From Apus apus (lineage: Eukaryota > Chordata > Aves > Apodiformes > Apodidae), in the NCBI RefSeq assembly GCF_020740795.1, contig NC_067289.1, positions 21,844,608 to 21,908,607 on the forward strand: a stretch of DNA of 64,000 bases. The letters are read 5' to 3'. Made by a program: the position numbers and the translations under genes. The notes beneath the pieces were generated by a model, which was given only the letters and a program-made list of their open reading frames with translations, was not told the origin of the DNA and did no database searches. Of this stretch, positions 1 through 14,574 are shown one piece after another. Position 1 is the first letter of the stretch, and each line of letters starts with the position of its first letter.

Positions 1-1038
1 CTCCTTGTACTGGTCAAGAGTAATTACGATTAAATTGGTTCTTCTCAGGTAACTGGTAGCTTGGGTAAGATCAGTACTAGAAAACCAAAACTTGATCAAC
101 CTAAATGAAAGTGTTGCATTTAAGGGCACATTAGCACCACGCAGGAGCAAATGATGGAGCTCCAGGTCCAAGAGTCAGGGGAAATTGTTGACAGACAGTT
201 TCTGGGTTGAGTAAGCAAGAGCAAAACATTCCTTGTAAACTCCTCAGTTTTGGTGAAATGTTTATGTATGTCAGGGAGGTTTCCTCCCCTATCTATTCCC
301 TGGGCAGTTTATCTCCTTAATTGGAAATTAATATTTTTCCTAAAATTTTAAGCACCCAGCAAACACAGGAATCTTCCCAAGGCAGCTCCTGGGAAAAAGA
401 GGAGGAGGCATGGGAAGAACTGTGACCCAGAGAGACTGGTCCAAGCCAGCTGCATCCCAGCAGTCCACTAGTTTCAAAAACCCACCCAGAATAACACACA
501 GGAGTTTTGTTGCCATGTTTAGCCAACTAATTAAATACCTTGGAAAAGCCACACAACCACAAGCAGGTCCCACCAGCTCTGTTTGCCACCTGGTCAGCAA
601 AGGCCACTAGCCCATGTGCTCGTCTGTGCCAGCTGCCACCTAAAAGCAAGCACAGATACCAGAAGGTGTTTCCTGGTCCACTGCTCGGCAGCTCTTGTGT
701 CCCTGCTGTTGGTTCACAGCCACCAGCACAATGCTGTGGTGTCCCACCATGGTGTTACCAGGCCCCCCCAACTCTGGTGAGTGGCCTCCAGGGCAGCACA
801 AGCTTTGCAGAGATCACAGATACCCAAGGAGAGGACCTGGTGTCCTGAGTCTGGTCCTTCCAACATGGTGCAGGGGCTTCCCCATGGTTGTGTGGAAGGA
901 GCCATGTTCAGCAAACACCATCACCCCCAGCTTCATGCCTGGAGCAAAGAGCTACATGGAATATACACCAAGAAACCTCCTTGGCTTTGTGCTGGGCTGT
1001 AGTTAATCACCAGCTTTCGTTCACAGTGGGGCTATTTA

Positions 1039-1093
1039 AAATATTATCATGAATATTATAAAATATAATGAATATTATAAAAATATTATAATT
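1039..1093 (+). repeat. AT-only imperfect repeat with palindromic units
   Basis: Several copies of AATATTATAA and its relatives occur in a row. AATATT is its own reverse complement, so the tract can form cruciform-like structures. Confidence 0.75.
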
Positions 1094-4000
1094 GGTTAAG
1101 CCTTTCCCTGAATGACCATCCCAAGCCTGGCTGGGCCCCATCATGGGGAAGTACTGGGTGGTACGGAGAGGTCTGTGTGATGCCCACATGTTCCCTGGAT
1201 AGAGCACCACTCCAGAGACAGTCACAACACCTTTCGTTGCGAGAGCAAAACTGCATTCATTCTGTTTCTCCAAGCTTAGTGCTCACCACTGGAAGAGATG
1301 ATTGTGCCTCTCTCCTTTGATGCTGAATCCAAGGGACCAGGACAAATGGAAGGTGGCTGATCACGCAGCAGATGAAAACTCCTGATGGCTCTGGTACCTC
1401 TGTGACTCCCGTCAAGGTCTCCGCCAGGACAATGAAGCAGCATTGCCCTGATAAGAGAATATTTGCTGTAATTTGCTTCCAGGCACTTAACAAAAGCAGA
1501 GCTGGGAGAACTGGGGAGAGTGTCCAGCCAAGCAATATCAAAATGGAGCCTCTGGCAGTTTGAGATGCTCATTTAATACAATTAGAGCACAGAGTGGGTG
1601 ATGGACCCTGCTCCTGAACTAGCCAAACTCTACCTGTGTTTTTTTAAGCTGGGAAAGAAGTACCCACATGTCTGCACTGCTTGGCTCTTCCTCCAGCCAG
1701 GAAGCACAAGGTGAAACCACGGGGCAGCGATGAAAACCTCTGCCAGCAGCAAACTGTGCCTGGTGCCATGAGGGAGCCCTCCCACAGCTCCCACTGTGCA
1801 GCCTGGCCCCATTCCCAGCGCTGGGAATACTCTGTTGGTCGGGAGCCAGCTCCCAATGGAGGCACGTGTGTGTCTGAGCCCATCGAGCTCAGGAAGGTTC
1901 CTCTGCCTGAGCACGAGGGCTTGCCTGCAGGTGGAGTGAATCTTTACCAAAAAACCTTCCTCCAAAAGAATGGCTTGTTTCCAAATAGCTTTATGTGTGT
2001 GGGATCTACTCGGACAGATTGCTCTTGGATGGGCTGTGCAGCCAGGAGCTGACCCGCCAAGCCCCACTCCAACATCTTCCCATCTCCCTGTGCCTACAGC
2101 TCCTGGCCAGCCCATGCCTGGGGCTCAGCCAGCCTGACTGACAACAGCCACCACTGGTACGGGCAGCTTTGCACTGCGACATCCCCAGGGATCCCTGGCA
2201 GGAGCACCCTTCAGGACCATCAGCCACCAGAGACACCTCCAGCCCACCAACCACCACCCGCCACCAGCAGTGGAGCACCTGAGCCACAGCGAGCACTTCA
2301 GTGCTTTGCAGTGAAATGAGCTATAAAAACCTGCAAGAAAGACAAAATTTCCAGCAGTCTGGACATACATAGTGTCAGAGGAACGAGAAGCATCTTCAGC
2401 ACAGCTTCCACCACCTCCCATCCTGGCCTCAGCCGTGTCAGTGGTTAAAGCTGGAGGTCTGAGCAAAATCTGTTCCACCAGCAACTGGAAAATACATTGC
2501 AGCCATGATGAAAATGGATTTTTTTTTTGTTTTCTTCTTCACCTACTGTGAAATATGAATTAGGAATTCATTAGCTATGAGCTGCTGCAAAGTAATGTTC
2601 CTCTTAAAAGATTCAGGAGTCTCCTGGCTCCAAGGGACTATGGTTAACTACAGACAGAGCACGGGGGCTTTTCAATATTTTTTTTAATGTACTGGGAAGG
2701 ATCATTAGAAATTACTTACAGTTTCTTGCAGAGGCTTTTTTATTTCCATGGAGATGTAGAGACTGAATCTGCAGCAGCGCTGAAGCACGATGGAGATGGT
2801 GCTGCAGCCTCTGCTGCTCACAGAGGCAGGAGTGGGGAGACAGAAGGAAAAGCTTTGGGGAAAGCAAGTTGTGGCTGTGGCTTAGCAACATCCATCACCC
2901 TCCTGCAGGATGCTCAGAAGCTTCGGATGCAATGAGCAGCACTGCTCCTTGAGACCTGCTTGGGTTCCTGCAGGTCCACCCCACAGCTAGTCAAATCCAA
3001 GGCTGCATGAGGACCAAGCACATGCAGCCTGGACATTGTCAGAGGTGGGGAACTGTTGTCTTGGTTGAGGAGCAAGATCTGAGCAAAGTTTTGGACGTTC
3101 AGGCACCACCAAGATCCACCAGTGGTGGGCAGGGCCGTATGAGTGGGATGGGTGAAGGGGATCTTCACTAGCCTTCTTGCTAGTAAAAGAGTTCAGTTTC
3201 CATGGCCTTGGCAATACTTGATATTCCTGCCAATAAATCACTCATTAAGCCTAATTTTGCTTTGCAAGCAGATGATGAATAGTCCTGCTACCCCAAGGTC
3301 TGCTCAGAGACTGGTCCAAGTCACTAAATATAGGTGACTGTACATCTACCTGCTCTGCCCAAACTGGGGGCATGGTCTGGCTTTGTGGTCAGCTCTCAGC
3401 TATGTTTTGGTTCCAGACAACCCAAAACCCCCAGGAGAACCATTTCTGCAGCTTTGACTTCAGCCCCTCACAGCTGGCTGGCTGGTCACCCAGAGAGCCC
3501 TCTGGACCCAGTGGGCACCCTGCCAACATCATCAAACCATGTAATTAAACAGCTGCACGATGAAGTGGACCATGCAGGAGTAACCCAACACCACCAGAGC
3601 CAGAACAGCCTTTGAAGTCAGCACTTACCACCTCCAGCCTCCACCCACACAATTAGACCTTTCTTTCTCCTTTTCCCCACGAAGCAGCAGATGCCAACAC
3701 AAGCAGGATCTCCCTGGTGCTTCTCCGTGAATCACCCAACAAACCCTCTACCAAGGTGTCCCCAAGCCCCTGTGCTGAGTGGGGAAGGGGACACTCTGGG
3801 GCACGGGGGGGCTTAGGGTGGGAGGACCTGGATTGGGAGCAGCTGCACCACACTCTGCAAAGGAAGGGACACAGAGGTCCTCTGGTGTGCAGCAAGAAGG
3901 GCAGGATCCTCCCCTGCCCCAGCTTGTCCAGCTCCTCTGACACTTCTGTCAGGCCTGTGTGCCAGCCAGGTTTGCCAGGAGTGCTGCCAGAGGGCTGCAG

Positions 4001-4919
4001 CTGCCTGGGTTTCAAGAAACTGGTGTCTAAACCATGAGGGAAAATGGGGAGAGGCAAGAGCAGCTCCTACCCAGCCTGACCCAATGACACCAGGGGACAT
4101 GGCCGGAGCAATGGGGACCCACAGAGACCCACAAGGACCTGCAGAGACCTGGGGAGGGAGAGGTGGCAGGGCAGGACAGGGGACCCAGGGAACCTGGCAA
4201 ACCACAAGTTGTCAGCTCAGCGACTCACAGGACAATTTCTTTTCAAGGGCTTTGAAGAAAAACTAAGAGGAGTAACATGATGATTTCACAAGTACCTCAA
4301 GGAGGAACTGTCACTACCTTTCTCCTAGCTGCAGGCAAATTGATTTTCCTCAAGGTTTAGAGGCCAAAGAGCTCCAAATGTCCCACACCTCTCAACAAGA
4401 CAGAAACCACGGGCTGAGAATTAGGCAGAAGAAACATGTGAGGTCTTCTTCAAAGCCAGAAAGATCTTCAAAGCTATAAAGAATTGACCTTCTGGAGCAA
4501 GAGGCACTCCCACCTCTGCTGTCACTTACCTGACCTTTTTGCTTGGCAAAACCTTGCTGTCTGGAGAGCTGATAAAATTCACGACAAGACATGCCTGGTG
4601 AAAATCTATTCTTAGAGGGTTTTGGTAGAAATAACATGCTTCCTCCCAAAAGATCTGAAACCAATGTATTAAAAAAGAAGTTTTACATTAATTCGAAAGC
4701 ATTTGCACCTTGGTTTTTAAGTTTGTTAAGCTCTTTCCAAAATGAAAATGCCAAAGTAAGATGGACATTCATATAATTATAGATATTTATTTCTGCTGGC
4801 ATGGTACCTTCATGCCAGTTTTTGAAAATGGTGAATAAACCCCCTGATTAGAGAGCTTACAGTGAGGAAAGGAAGCCTAAAGGAAAAGCTGTCACCAGTT
4901 TACAATAAAAGCAACAATT

Positions 4920-4983
4920 TCTTTTTTCTTTCTTTCTTTTTTCTTTAAAAACAAAACAAACAAAAAAACCACACCAAAACAAA
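4920..4983 (+). repeat. Low-complexity CT-rich then CA/A-rich tract
   Basis: A T/C run (CTTTCTTTCTTTTTTC type) passes directly into an A-rich stretch with C interruptions. Confidence 0.8.
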
Positions 4984-7900
4984 CCTGACATTTTCCTGTG
5001 AAAATGTGAAGAGGAAAAACATTTTTTGTCAGTGGGAAAACAACTCAAGGAATCCAGTCCCTGCCAAGCAGCCATCTCACCTGCCCCAGAGCAGCGGGCA
5101 GAGGGGAGCTGAGTCTTGTGATGCTCAGCCACCCAGCCCAGCTCTGCTGCCTTCCCCTCCCTTCTGAACACCCACTGCCCCCCAGAGAGGCTTCCCCCCC
5201 CACCTTGCTTCTTATCATTTGCATCATTTGGCTGAGGCTCACCTCCCAGGAGGACATATTTTACATCAGCCTGCTGATAGCTACTTAAGTCCCATCAGGC
5301 TCTTCCCTGCCAGCATCCATCACATCTCCATCAAGACAATCCTCACTCACCCTGTGGTGCTTCCAGCTTTCTCTGAGGTCTCTGAAGCCCAAGCACCCAC
5401 ACCTTGCTCTGCATGCAGCTTTCCTGGAAGCCTTTTCTCCCACTTGTTTCCCCCCTGCCCTTTGCCACCACCATTTGATTCAGTTTTCCCAGTGGTTTCA
5501 CCCAGATACAAAAATGCTTCATTTCCCACCCACCAGGGACCACCAGGGCTGAGCTCTGGGCATCCTCCCTCCAGTATCAGACATCTCCAGTAACAAAGAA
5601 CTGGCACATTTAAAATGAAAACCACCTCCCTCATATATATTCATAGCCAGCAACCACAGCAGATGCTGCATCTCTCCACGTATCCAGGGAAGGGAAAGGC
5701 TCAGCAGCAGCTCGGACTCTCCAGATGCCAACACAGTGGTGCCTCCTCCCTCTTGCTGGCCCAGCAAGGAGCAATGATTGATTTCACAGTATCACCACCA
5801 GATCTGCAGTCACGGAGGCAGCTCCAGGGGAGGTTTTACTGCTGACTCCTTGAAAGCTTTGAAAGAGCCTTAGTAATTATTTTTCCTTAGGAAAATAGAT
5901 GAATTAATCCTTCTGCTAGGCTTGAGGTTGGTTTTCCTGAAAATGGTGTTTTCAAATGATTTCAGAAAGCAAATAAAGACTGCCTGGCATAATTTGTCAA
6001 AATCATTCCTAGTCACTTATTTCAAACACTCCATCAGATTCCCAGAAGGAAGGAGATCAGGTTCCCAAAGTGCTCAGTCGGTGCTGCTGGCTGCTAGAGA
6101 AAATGGGGATGTTGTCTCAATGCCTCAAAGAAAGCAGCAGATTTTGCACAGACCTAACACGTCAGAGATGGATGCCAAATACGTGCTCTCCCTGAGTTTT
6201 AGTTGCATTTTCTTTTTCTGAAACTGTCCATTTATAGCTCCAAATATGAAATATGGAAAAATCCAGGAAAGGGAACAGGAGAATCCCAAACTGGATGAAG
6301 TATCATCACTTGGTTCCCACGCCCAGACACATTCCTGATGCCAGCAAACCAAACCACTGTGCTCTAAAACTCAGGAAAAAGTCTGAAATTGCTCAATTTC
6401 ACCATTTCCTAAATGCAGACCTCATGACACAACTAATAAGTTTGGTGGAAGGGTTTGATGACAGAGGTAAGGAAAACCCTTCCCCTTCCAGATGGAAACG
6501 CCTTCTGTGACAGGCACTGCAGTAGCAGCTCTCACAGAAATCCCTCCAGTTTCATACAATTTAGTGTAAATTAGTTTCATCAGTGACAGTTAGTCAGAAA
6601 TGCAACCTGAAAGACCTCTAACCTTTGAAAGTCAGGCTTGGACATCAGCAGTGCAGATGGCTTTGCTTTGCCTCTGCTCTGCAGATAACCAAATGGGCCA
6701 ACATCCTCTCTATGGTTAAACATCTACAACCCCACATTTAGAAAGCAGTTTATTTATTTCAGCTTCTCTGTTTGACTTCACAAACACTCACATTTGGCAG
6801 GGGAAATCGTGGTCAAGCCAAAACCAGTGGAGGTTTGCTCAGCAGCTCTGCTGAGTAGAGATAAAGTGAGATGGGCAACCAGGCTCCTGATGGGGTTCTT
6901 CATTTATGGGTTTAATCATTGTACTGCCTGAAATAAGAGAGTAGAGTTTTATGGGGAGGCTAGAGAGGTTTGGCTTGTTTAGTGAAAAAAAAAAAAGAGC
7001 AGGTTGAGTGAGGATACAACTGTTGTTCATAAGTATATCAGGAATAACAGTGGGAATAGAAAATAATTATCTAACAACACAAGAAGGAGAGGGAGTGAGC
7101 TGGCCATAAATAATTCAGGATGGAAATGAGAAGAAGGTTCACACCATTAAAGGCAATCTCCATACAAACATCAATTCCTGCCTCCAATTAGTCTAAAATA
7201 TCACAGGGAGGTTGTCATGTTTTCAAGCCATGACCTGAATGCCCCCTCCCAGGCTGCTGAGCACGAAGAACATCTCCTGGAGACACCCTGGTCCCATCTC
7301 AGCCCTGTCCACATGGGCAGTGCAGGGCTGGGAACCCTTCCTGGGACAGGGAGGCCACCACAGGCAGGCACCAGCCAAAAATTAATTGAAATGCCATCCT
7401 GAAAGCTTTCCCAGACACTGAGGGGCACACACCTGGGTCCCTTTCTCTAGGTTAAACACAGGAATTCTGTTTGCTGGAAAAATGTGTGGAACAATGCATG
7501 TCCTGCCATTTCTCTTCTTTCCCTTTTCCATCCCAATGTCACCACCCCTTGAGCTGATACTGTGTATTTTACCATCAAGGGTCCAGGTTGGCAGAGGAAA
7601 TGAGTTTGTACCTCTAACTTTTGTATAGGAACCAGGGTCTAAACTCAAAAGTTTCTGTCATTTATCCTCTCCTCTGGTGAGCAAAGCCCCTCAACACAGT
7701 AATGCAGCTATTTAAGACAAAACAGGCTGTCAGTCAGCACAAAGGAGACTTGGACACCTGTGGTGTTCCTTGAGCAGGTCTCTATTTTGATGATGGCTCA
7801 GTCTACCAAATCACTGGTGGAGCCAAATCATTAACACCTTGAGCCCCCAGACACCCTATTGGAGCTCCAGGGGTGGCCAGACCCCCAGCACAGCAGCAAA

Positions 7901-8478
7901 CACCCCAGGCAGGATCAGATCCCTACACAGTCTGGCACTGAATGGCAGCAGCAGTGGGGAAATCCTGTTTACATGAGGCAGCAGGTACATGAACATGGCC
8001 CAACACACAAATACTCATGCCAAATACTCACTAACAAATGGTTTTGGGGAAGAAACTGCCAGCATCCTTGGCTTCTCATAGTTTATGACTTCTTTATCAC
8101 TGCCATGAAGCATCCTCAGGCATTTTGTAGGCTGGTCTGAGAGCAAATCACAGGATAGGCAGAGTTCATTAAATAAACTCTTATTTTGTTAAATGGTTCC
8201 TTATGAAAAGAAACGTCTCCATGAAACTTTAATAAGAGAGCACTGTGGCTCTCATCTAAACCAAGGGTCAGAGCACAAGAAAGACTAGGGTGGCCAAGTA
8301 CAGTTTGATGCTAATTTAAATGCCAAAAATGGAAGAAAGTGCTTGGGAATGGAAAGTTCATTAGTATAATCTTTGCTCACGCCGTCTGGAAAGCAGACAA
8401 CGCTGTTGACCTGTGATCTTCTGACCAGGAAAGATTTCTAGAAAGCAAAAAATAAGCATCCCTGGCAGGCAGAGGGCA

Positions 8479-8497
8479 TTTTTTTTTTTTTTTTTTT
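8479..8497 (+). repeat. Poly(T) run of 19 bases
   Basis: Pure T19 tract in the upstream intergenic DNA. Confidence 0.9.
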
Positions 8498-11400
8498 GCA
8501 ATCTCCCTTCTACTATAGTGCTGCAGGCATGATGCTGTCCTCTCCTAGCAGCAGTGGGCTTCAAGGCAGCCCCCTGACTCCCTGTGGCCTGAGTCCCACC
8601 GGAGGCACTAACAGACACCTCTCCCTTTGCTCTTCAGAAAATAGTGTCTGAGGGACAACTGCAGCAACCTGCAATATATTCCCAAGTTGGTCGATTCTAA
8701 TTCCTTGAACCTGTGAAACATCTTTAGTTGCAGCCCTCAGCTAAGCAGGTTCTAGACCTTGGCGGTCACAAAGCCCTGGTGAGGCCCGAGTGAGCGAAGC
8801 CAGCAGAGAGTAACCGATCAGCACAGGGCAGGTCACAGCCTGGCAGCAGGAGCCCGGCCCTGCCTCAGCTCCCCTGTGTTGCTGTTTTACAGCAAAAAAA
8901 AAAAGAGGAAAATCACACCAATATAGGTCTGGATGTCTGTGCTCTGGCAGAAGGTGCTGGGTGCCAGGCTTCGCTGTGCCACCAGCTCGTAGGTACCCAG
9001 CATTGCTGCCTGCAGCTCCCACTGTCATCCTGATCAAGACTGGGTCACTGTGAAGGGCAAAGGTCCAACACAGGCTGGGAAAACCCAGCTGGAAAGGTTT
9101 GGAGCTTGCTGTGCCTCTTTCTCAGTTGGTTTGGTTCTAACAGGTCCTAACAACCAGCTCCTGGTTTAGTCCTAACAATTAATGGTGACCCTTCAAGTGC
9201 CCCTAAGGACCCAGGTGTCCATCCATTCCACTCCTTACCATCACCATGAGCTCCTCTTTAAAACCAGTTCCCCCCAGATAAGCCCACCAGCTTCTCCACA
9301 CAGAAACCATAGCACGACCAGATTTCTCTACAGCCATCCCAAGTCTTTTCTCCCTTAGCCACCCCAAAGCCAGAAGGCCAGGGTTCAGGGGATGTCCATA
9401 CTTCCACATGCCACTCAGCCAAGGAAGCACTGATGTTTGATCACAGAACTTCCCCTGATGATAAATCCCTCCCCACACACCTGCATCATCCTTTAATGAG
9501 CTGCTGTGGATCAGCCTCTCTCTGGGGTTGGTGGATAAAGCATGAGCTTGGCAAAGTTGTCTCCATCCATCCGGATGGAGGACCTGGCCTGAGAAACACC
9601 AGGTTGACTTAGCTCCACACATCCCTTATCAGCAAGGACACTCCGCTCAGTGCCTCCCGTCCCTCTTGCCTGCACAAGAAACATTTCTGGGCAAGCCAGG
9701 CAATGTGCCTGGGAGGGGCCATTCCAGCCTGGAGATAACACAGATACAGCCACCTCTGTTCCCTGGGAAATCTGCTGACAGGAGAAAGGGGCTCACATGG
9801 GGGAGCTGCTGTTTGTGGCCATTCAAACTCACGCTGCTGATTATTTGATGGGAGGCAGGGTGGGCCAGGCTTGCAGGACAAGCCAGGGAGTCAGCCTTCC
9901 GTATCATTCCACACAGGGTTTATCTAAGGAAAAGGCCCCAAGGACAGGCTGCAGAGGCACAGCAGATGCAGGAGGAGAAAAGCCAAGCACAATGATGTCA
10001 TAAAATGCTCCCTGAGTCATTAGCTACGACTCATATCTTTGCTGGGGCTAAAGACACTGAATAGGTGCCATGGATAAGTGCCAGGAGAAAGAGTTTCAGT
10101 TTTACTGATGAGGCTATTGCTGATTAATTGGCAGCTTGGCCTGTACCGAGGGCTGGATCTGGACACAAAAATCCTTAAATTGTTTCCACTTCAAGCGTGG
10201 GCAGCCAGGGACCCAGAAACTTTACAGCAAAGACCTCACCCCCCTCCCAGTCCACAGGGCCCAGGCTGCTGTGCCTCAGGGCTGGGACTGAGGGGTTAGA
10301 AACGTGCCTGCTGGGGCACACATTACATGTTGGCAGAAGCAAATTAGTGCCAAAAATACATTCTCCTCCTGAAGATATCTGGGCTGGTTAGTGATTTTTC
10401 ACAGCTAAATGGTTTTGACAGCTTTTTCAAGGTAATGAAAGTCTGTTTAACTAAGGAGTAAATATGTGTGTGTAGGTCCAAGGCCAGAAGTGTGAGGATG
10501 CATCTTCAAAATGAGCTCCTCTACAAACTCAAAACATGAGCACTCCAGAACCCATCAAGAAATGAACAACAAAGCAGTCAATAATAAAAGCAATGATCCA
10601 TAGAGCAAAATGCTGCAATTCCTCTCCAAAATAGGCCCAGTCCCACAGTACCTGAGCACTTTCTGCTAACATACACCTTCCCCCTCTCCTTAGGTATCAC
10701 ACACCATAATTTTCCCCCCTAAAATATTCTCCCTAAGCATTGCTTAGCATCTTGTCTCTGGCTCTCAGTAACTCAAATCAGTTCATTCTAATGACCATGC
10801 TGGGCTCTCCTCCCCACTCCCCAGTATCCCCCCTCCCCATGCAGCTTCCTCCAGTGAGGAACAACAGTGAGGGGCAGCAAAAGCTCTGAGCACAGACCAT
10901 AGTCTTGGCAGGTCGGCCAGTCCCCTGCTCTCCTTGCTGTGAGTGTGCACATGCAGGATGCTGCTGGGCAGCCAGCACAGCTTCCCTGACCCAAAGCACC
11001 CAAAAAGGCTCCACACTGCTGTAAGGCCCTTTCTTTGCACCACTCCATTGTGCCTTCCACCTCCAAGGAAAGTCTGCAGCACCAACCACCACCTGGGCTC
11101 CTACATTTTTCCATGCTACCGCAGACATTAATTAAAGTGCAGATCCAAATTAGGCTGGAGAATTGTGTGAGAAGACACTGTCATCCAAAACAGAAGGGAA
11201 AGTAGGAGATGTCTCTAATTATACGCATTTATTCCATCAAAGTGTGCTTCTGGTCAGATCACTAACTGCAAAGAGCCCCTCAGACAGCAATTTAATATTC
11301 CAGGGTTTAAAAGGTCTCATGCCTTCTTGTGCCAGAGGAAGATTTCAGATCCTACATTAATCTCTCTTTCACCTTCCTCGTCATCATCACAATGACAAGT

Positions 11401-14400
11401 GGCTCGTAGCATCTTGTCAGATTCCTCAGACAGAAAATTTCCCTTTCTGAGTCACTGTAGAATGTCTCCAGCTGCAGAGCAGCCAAAGCCTCTCCCTGCT
11501 CCCCAACTTGCTGTGTAGTTTTATAAAACCTTTGCCCAAGCCTGGGGACAGGACTGCAGCCCCATAAATGTCAGGAGATGGCTGCTAAACCCTGCGCTTC
11601 ACAAGCTACAGGTGAGTTTCTCTATATGCTGCTGGTCAAAAGTGTGGTATCTGCATGGGAAAAGGCAGGCCATGAGTGATGGGGCCTCAGGTACTGAGTT
11701 AAGGAGCCCATATGGTGATGTACATCTCATTTAGGGGGCCTGCGGGTGAATGTGTATGGAGGGCACAGCTGTGGCTCCAGACAGACCAAAAGTTGAGTTT
11801 CAGGATGGATCTAGGGTCCTCTGAAACACAAAGACACCCTGCAACAGACCATCTGCATCCTGTAACTCAACTTCACTGAAGCTCAGAGTTTGCACACAAA
11901 TGTATTGCTCAAATTTTATTTTACTGGGACAAAGAGATAAAACTAACCAAACCCTACTTATTTTTAAATGACTTTGCCTGAAACCCACAGGGATGTGGTG
12001 GATGAAGCCTGGCTTTCCTGGCCAGCAGGATCGTGGCATTGAGTGAGAGCTACCTCAGCACTGCTGTCCCATCCAGGTCATGTGTCCCTGCTCCAAGCTG
12101 GACAACATCAGCACCAGATGGAGCCTCTCTCAGGCTACACAATAATTGCTTGTTTCATACAAAAGCAGAAGCATGTGGCTGATAAAATAACACTGGGAGC
12201 CTCCACACAGCCCAGCATCGTGTGACTTGAGTGATTAAAGCTAGAGATTTCCTTCCTGTATGTGAACTGGCTCCACTGTGGAGTTAAAATCAACAGAAAA
12301 GGGTGGGTGGGGGGACTTGGCAGCACAGCAGGGACCCTCAGCAGGACAGTCCCACCCAACGCTGGCAGCTGCTGCTGCCCTGCCCAGCCCTGACCTGCAC
12401 CATCCCTGGATGAGCAGTGATTCCTAGGCACTAGCTGGACAACCTGGGGCAAATTACTTGGTTTTCTTGTTTCCACCAGCCTGTAACACCAGCTTCTTGT
12501 CTATATCACAGACCTACTTTGAAGATGAAGAGAAAGGACTCTCAGGAAACATAAGCAGTTTGGTACCCACCTCCCACTGATACTCAAGTACACCTGGCAC
12601 CTGGAGATAGAAAAATGGGAAAATACTGAAATAAAGCCATTATCCCTTTCTCCTTTAAATAGCATCCTTCTTTGTCTTTTTTTCTGTTTCACTTTTCCAC
12701 AGGGAATGTAAAGAAGCTGGGGAGCAGTGTAACATCAAACCCCTGTATGTTCTCACCCAGCCCAGCTGGCCACAAGCTGGGTCCCAGCCTCTTCCAGGTT
12801 ACAAACACCAACCCCTGCAGAAGGAGGAAAAAATACGGGTAGAAATCAGCAGCCACGTGGCGAGTAGCTGCAGTTGGTGGTCATCTCAGCTAATAAAATT
12901 GCAATCCTCTCCATGACTGATCCAAAAATAGGTTATGATTTTGGAGAGAGGTGAAAAACCTTCATCCTGCTTCTGGGGTCCTGCCCTGCAGCTTCACTTC
13001 ACTTTCCATTTGCATGACTGCAAATGCTCAGCTTGAAGGTAATTAGGGCAGGAGATAAATATGCAGGGTAGCCATCAGTCCCCCTGCCATCAGGGGCATC
13101 TTGGGACAGCACATCTTTTAGAGTAAAAATATGACTGCAATCTCTCCAATCTGCAGCTTAATGTAATAATGTCTCTCTGGAGCAAAGAGCTGGCATCTGC
13201 ACAGCAGCTAAATGGATTTTGCTGGCTGGACCAGCCACCCAAATGGCTGGAAAGGAGAAAGCAAAGTTTTCTTCAGCACCACAGGACTGGTGGGGAAGGT
13301 GGAGAGCCCGTCTCCTCTCCAATGGGCCAGCAGGCCCTGACATGGTGGAAGAGGAGAAGATTTGCTTAGAGGAAACTTAACTCCTTGAGACCCATCTTGT
13401 CTGTGCAAGTAATCCTGAAACCCTGGGAGCAGGATCCGTTATTTCTGGTGTCAGGGATTGTTCACCAGCCAGATCACACACCAAATCCCTGTGGAGTACA
13501 GGGAAACGTGCAAATGGCTCCTCGAAATGTGCTGCACTTTTATAATTTGTCTTAATTTTCTGATTAATCATCTTAACTGGTCCTGGTCACCAGGAGAGGA
13601 GCAGGGTCATGGGCAGCTAATGGCACATGAAGAGCTGTTGCTTGAGCATTTCAGGGAGAGCTGCAGCCAGGCTGGGGATGCTTTTGATTAAGTCATGTCC
13701 CCCTTCTTGTTGAAATGCCAAAAGTTGGAGCACTAGGTAATGAAGCAAGTTATTCAGGTGGCACATACACCATCTAACCAATGCAGAGCATTTAATGAAC
13801 TGCCCTTAACTCATCAACAGAGCTACTGAGCAGAAAAGATGATTGCACAAAAAAACCTGCTTTTTCTTTTTTTCCTGGCTCTGAGAACCTCCTGGAAAAC
13901 CCCATGGGACCTCCCCTGCAGTCTGAAGGACCAGGGCTACCAACAAAGCTCCTTCTTACTCCTTGGAGACTGCCCCACTGCTGAGCTGCTGACCCTTGCT
14001 GCCTTTCCTTTTGGAGACTCGTAACTCCAAAAGAAACCCAGAGGCTGTAGGTAAATCCATGTAGTAAAACTTCATACGTGTCTTCCCCTGGGGAACCAGA
14101 GCTCCAGGATGGTCTTCCAAGGGCAAAGAAAGCCTTTTCCTATGCATGGTTTAGCTAAAGGTTTCAAACTCACTGTTCAGTTGGCTTTAGTTCTGGTTTC
14201 TGAGCTGTCACATGTTGTTTATGCTTTGCCCACTAAGTGGAGCTGAGGACTCTTCCATCCTTCCCCTCCCGGGATGATGCCTCCACATTTCTTCTCCTTC
14301 CTGGATGAACTGGCAGGGTCATCTGCTGGCAGCTTTGCTGCAGCTCACGCAGACCTACACTAGCCCACGTTTTGCCCATGGCAGGTGAAGGCAATGGTAC

Positions 14401-14528
14401 AACACCTGCTTTCCACCACATAAACTTTGGGGACTTTCCCCTTTTTGCTATGGAGAGGATGTGGTTTTGAACCCAACCAAAGTAGCCGTGTGGAAGTCCA
14501 TGCTGCAGGAGGGTGAGGAGTGCCAGAG

Positions 14529-14574
14529 GCTCCTGCTTTGACACTCCCCTGCTTTGACACGCCCCTGCTTCAGC
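14529..14574 (+). repeat. Short tandem repeat, unit about 18 bp
   Basis: TGCTTTGACACTCCCC and TGCTTTGACACGCCCC follow one another, with a partial third unit. No gene context. Confidence 0.7.

Noticed and set aside
1630-2115. 161-codon minus-strand open frame
   Set aside because: No domain, no flanking splice signals, and comparable frames on the opposite strand.
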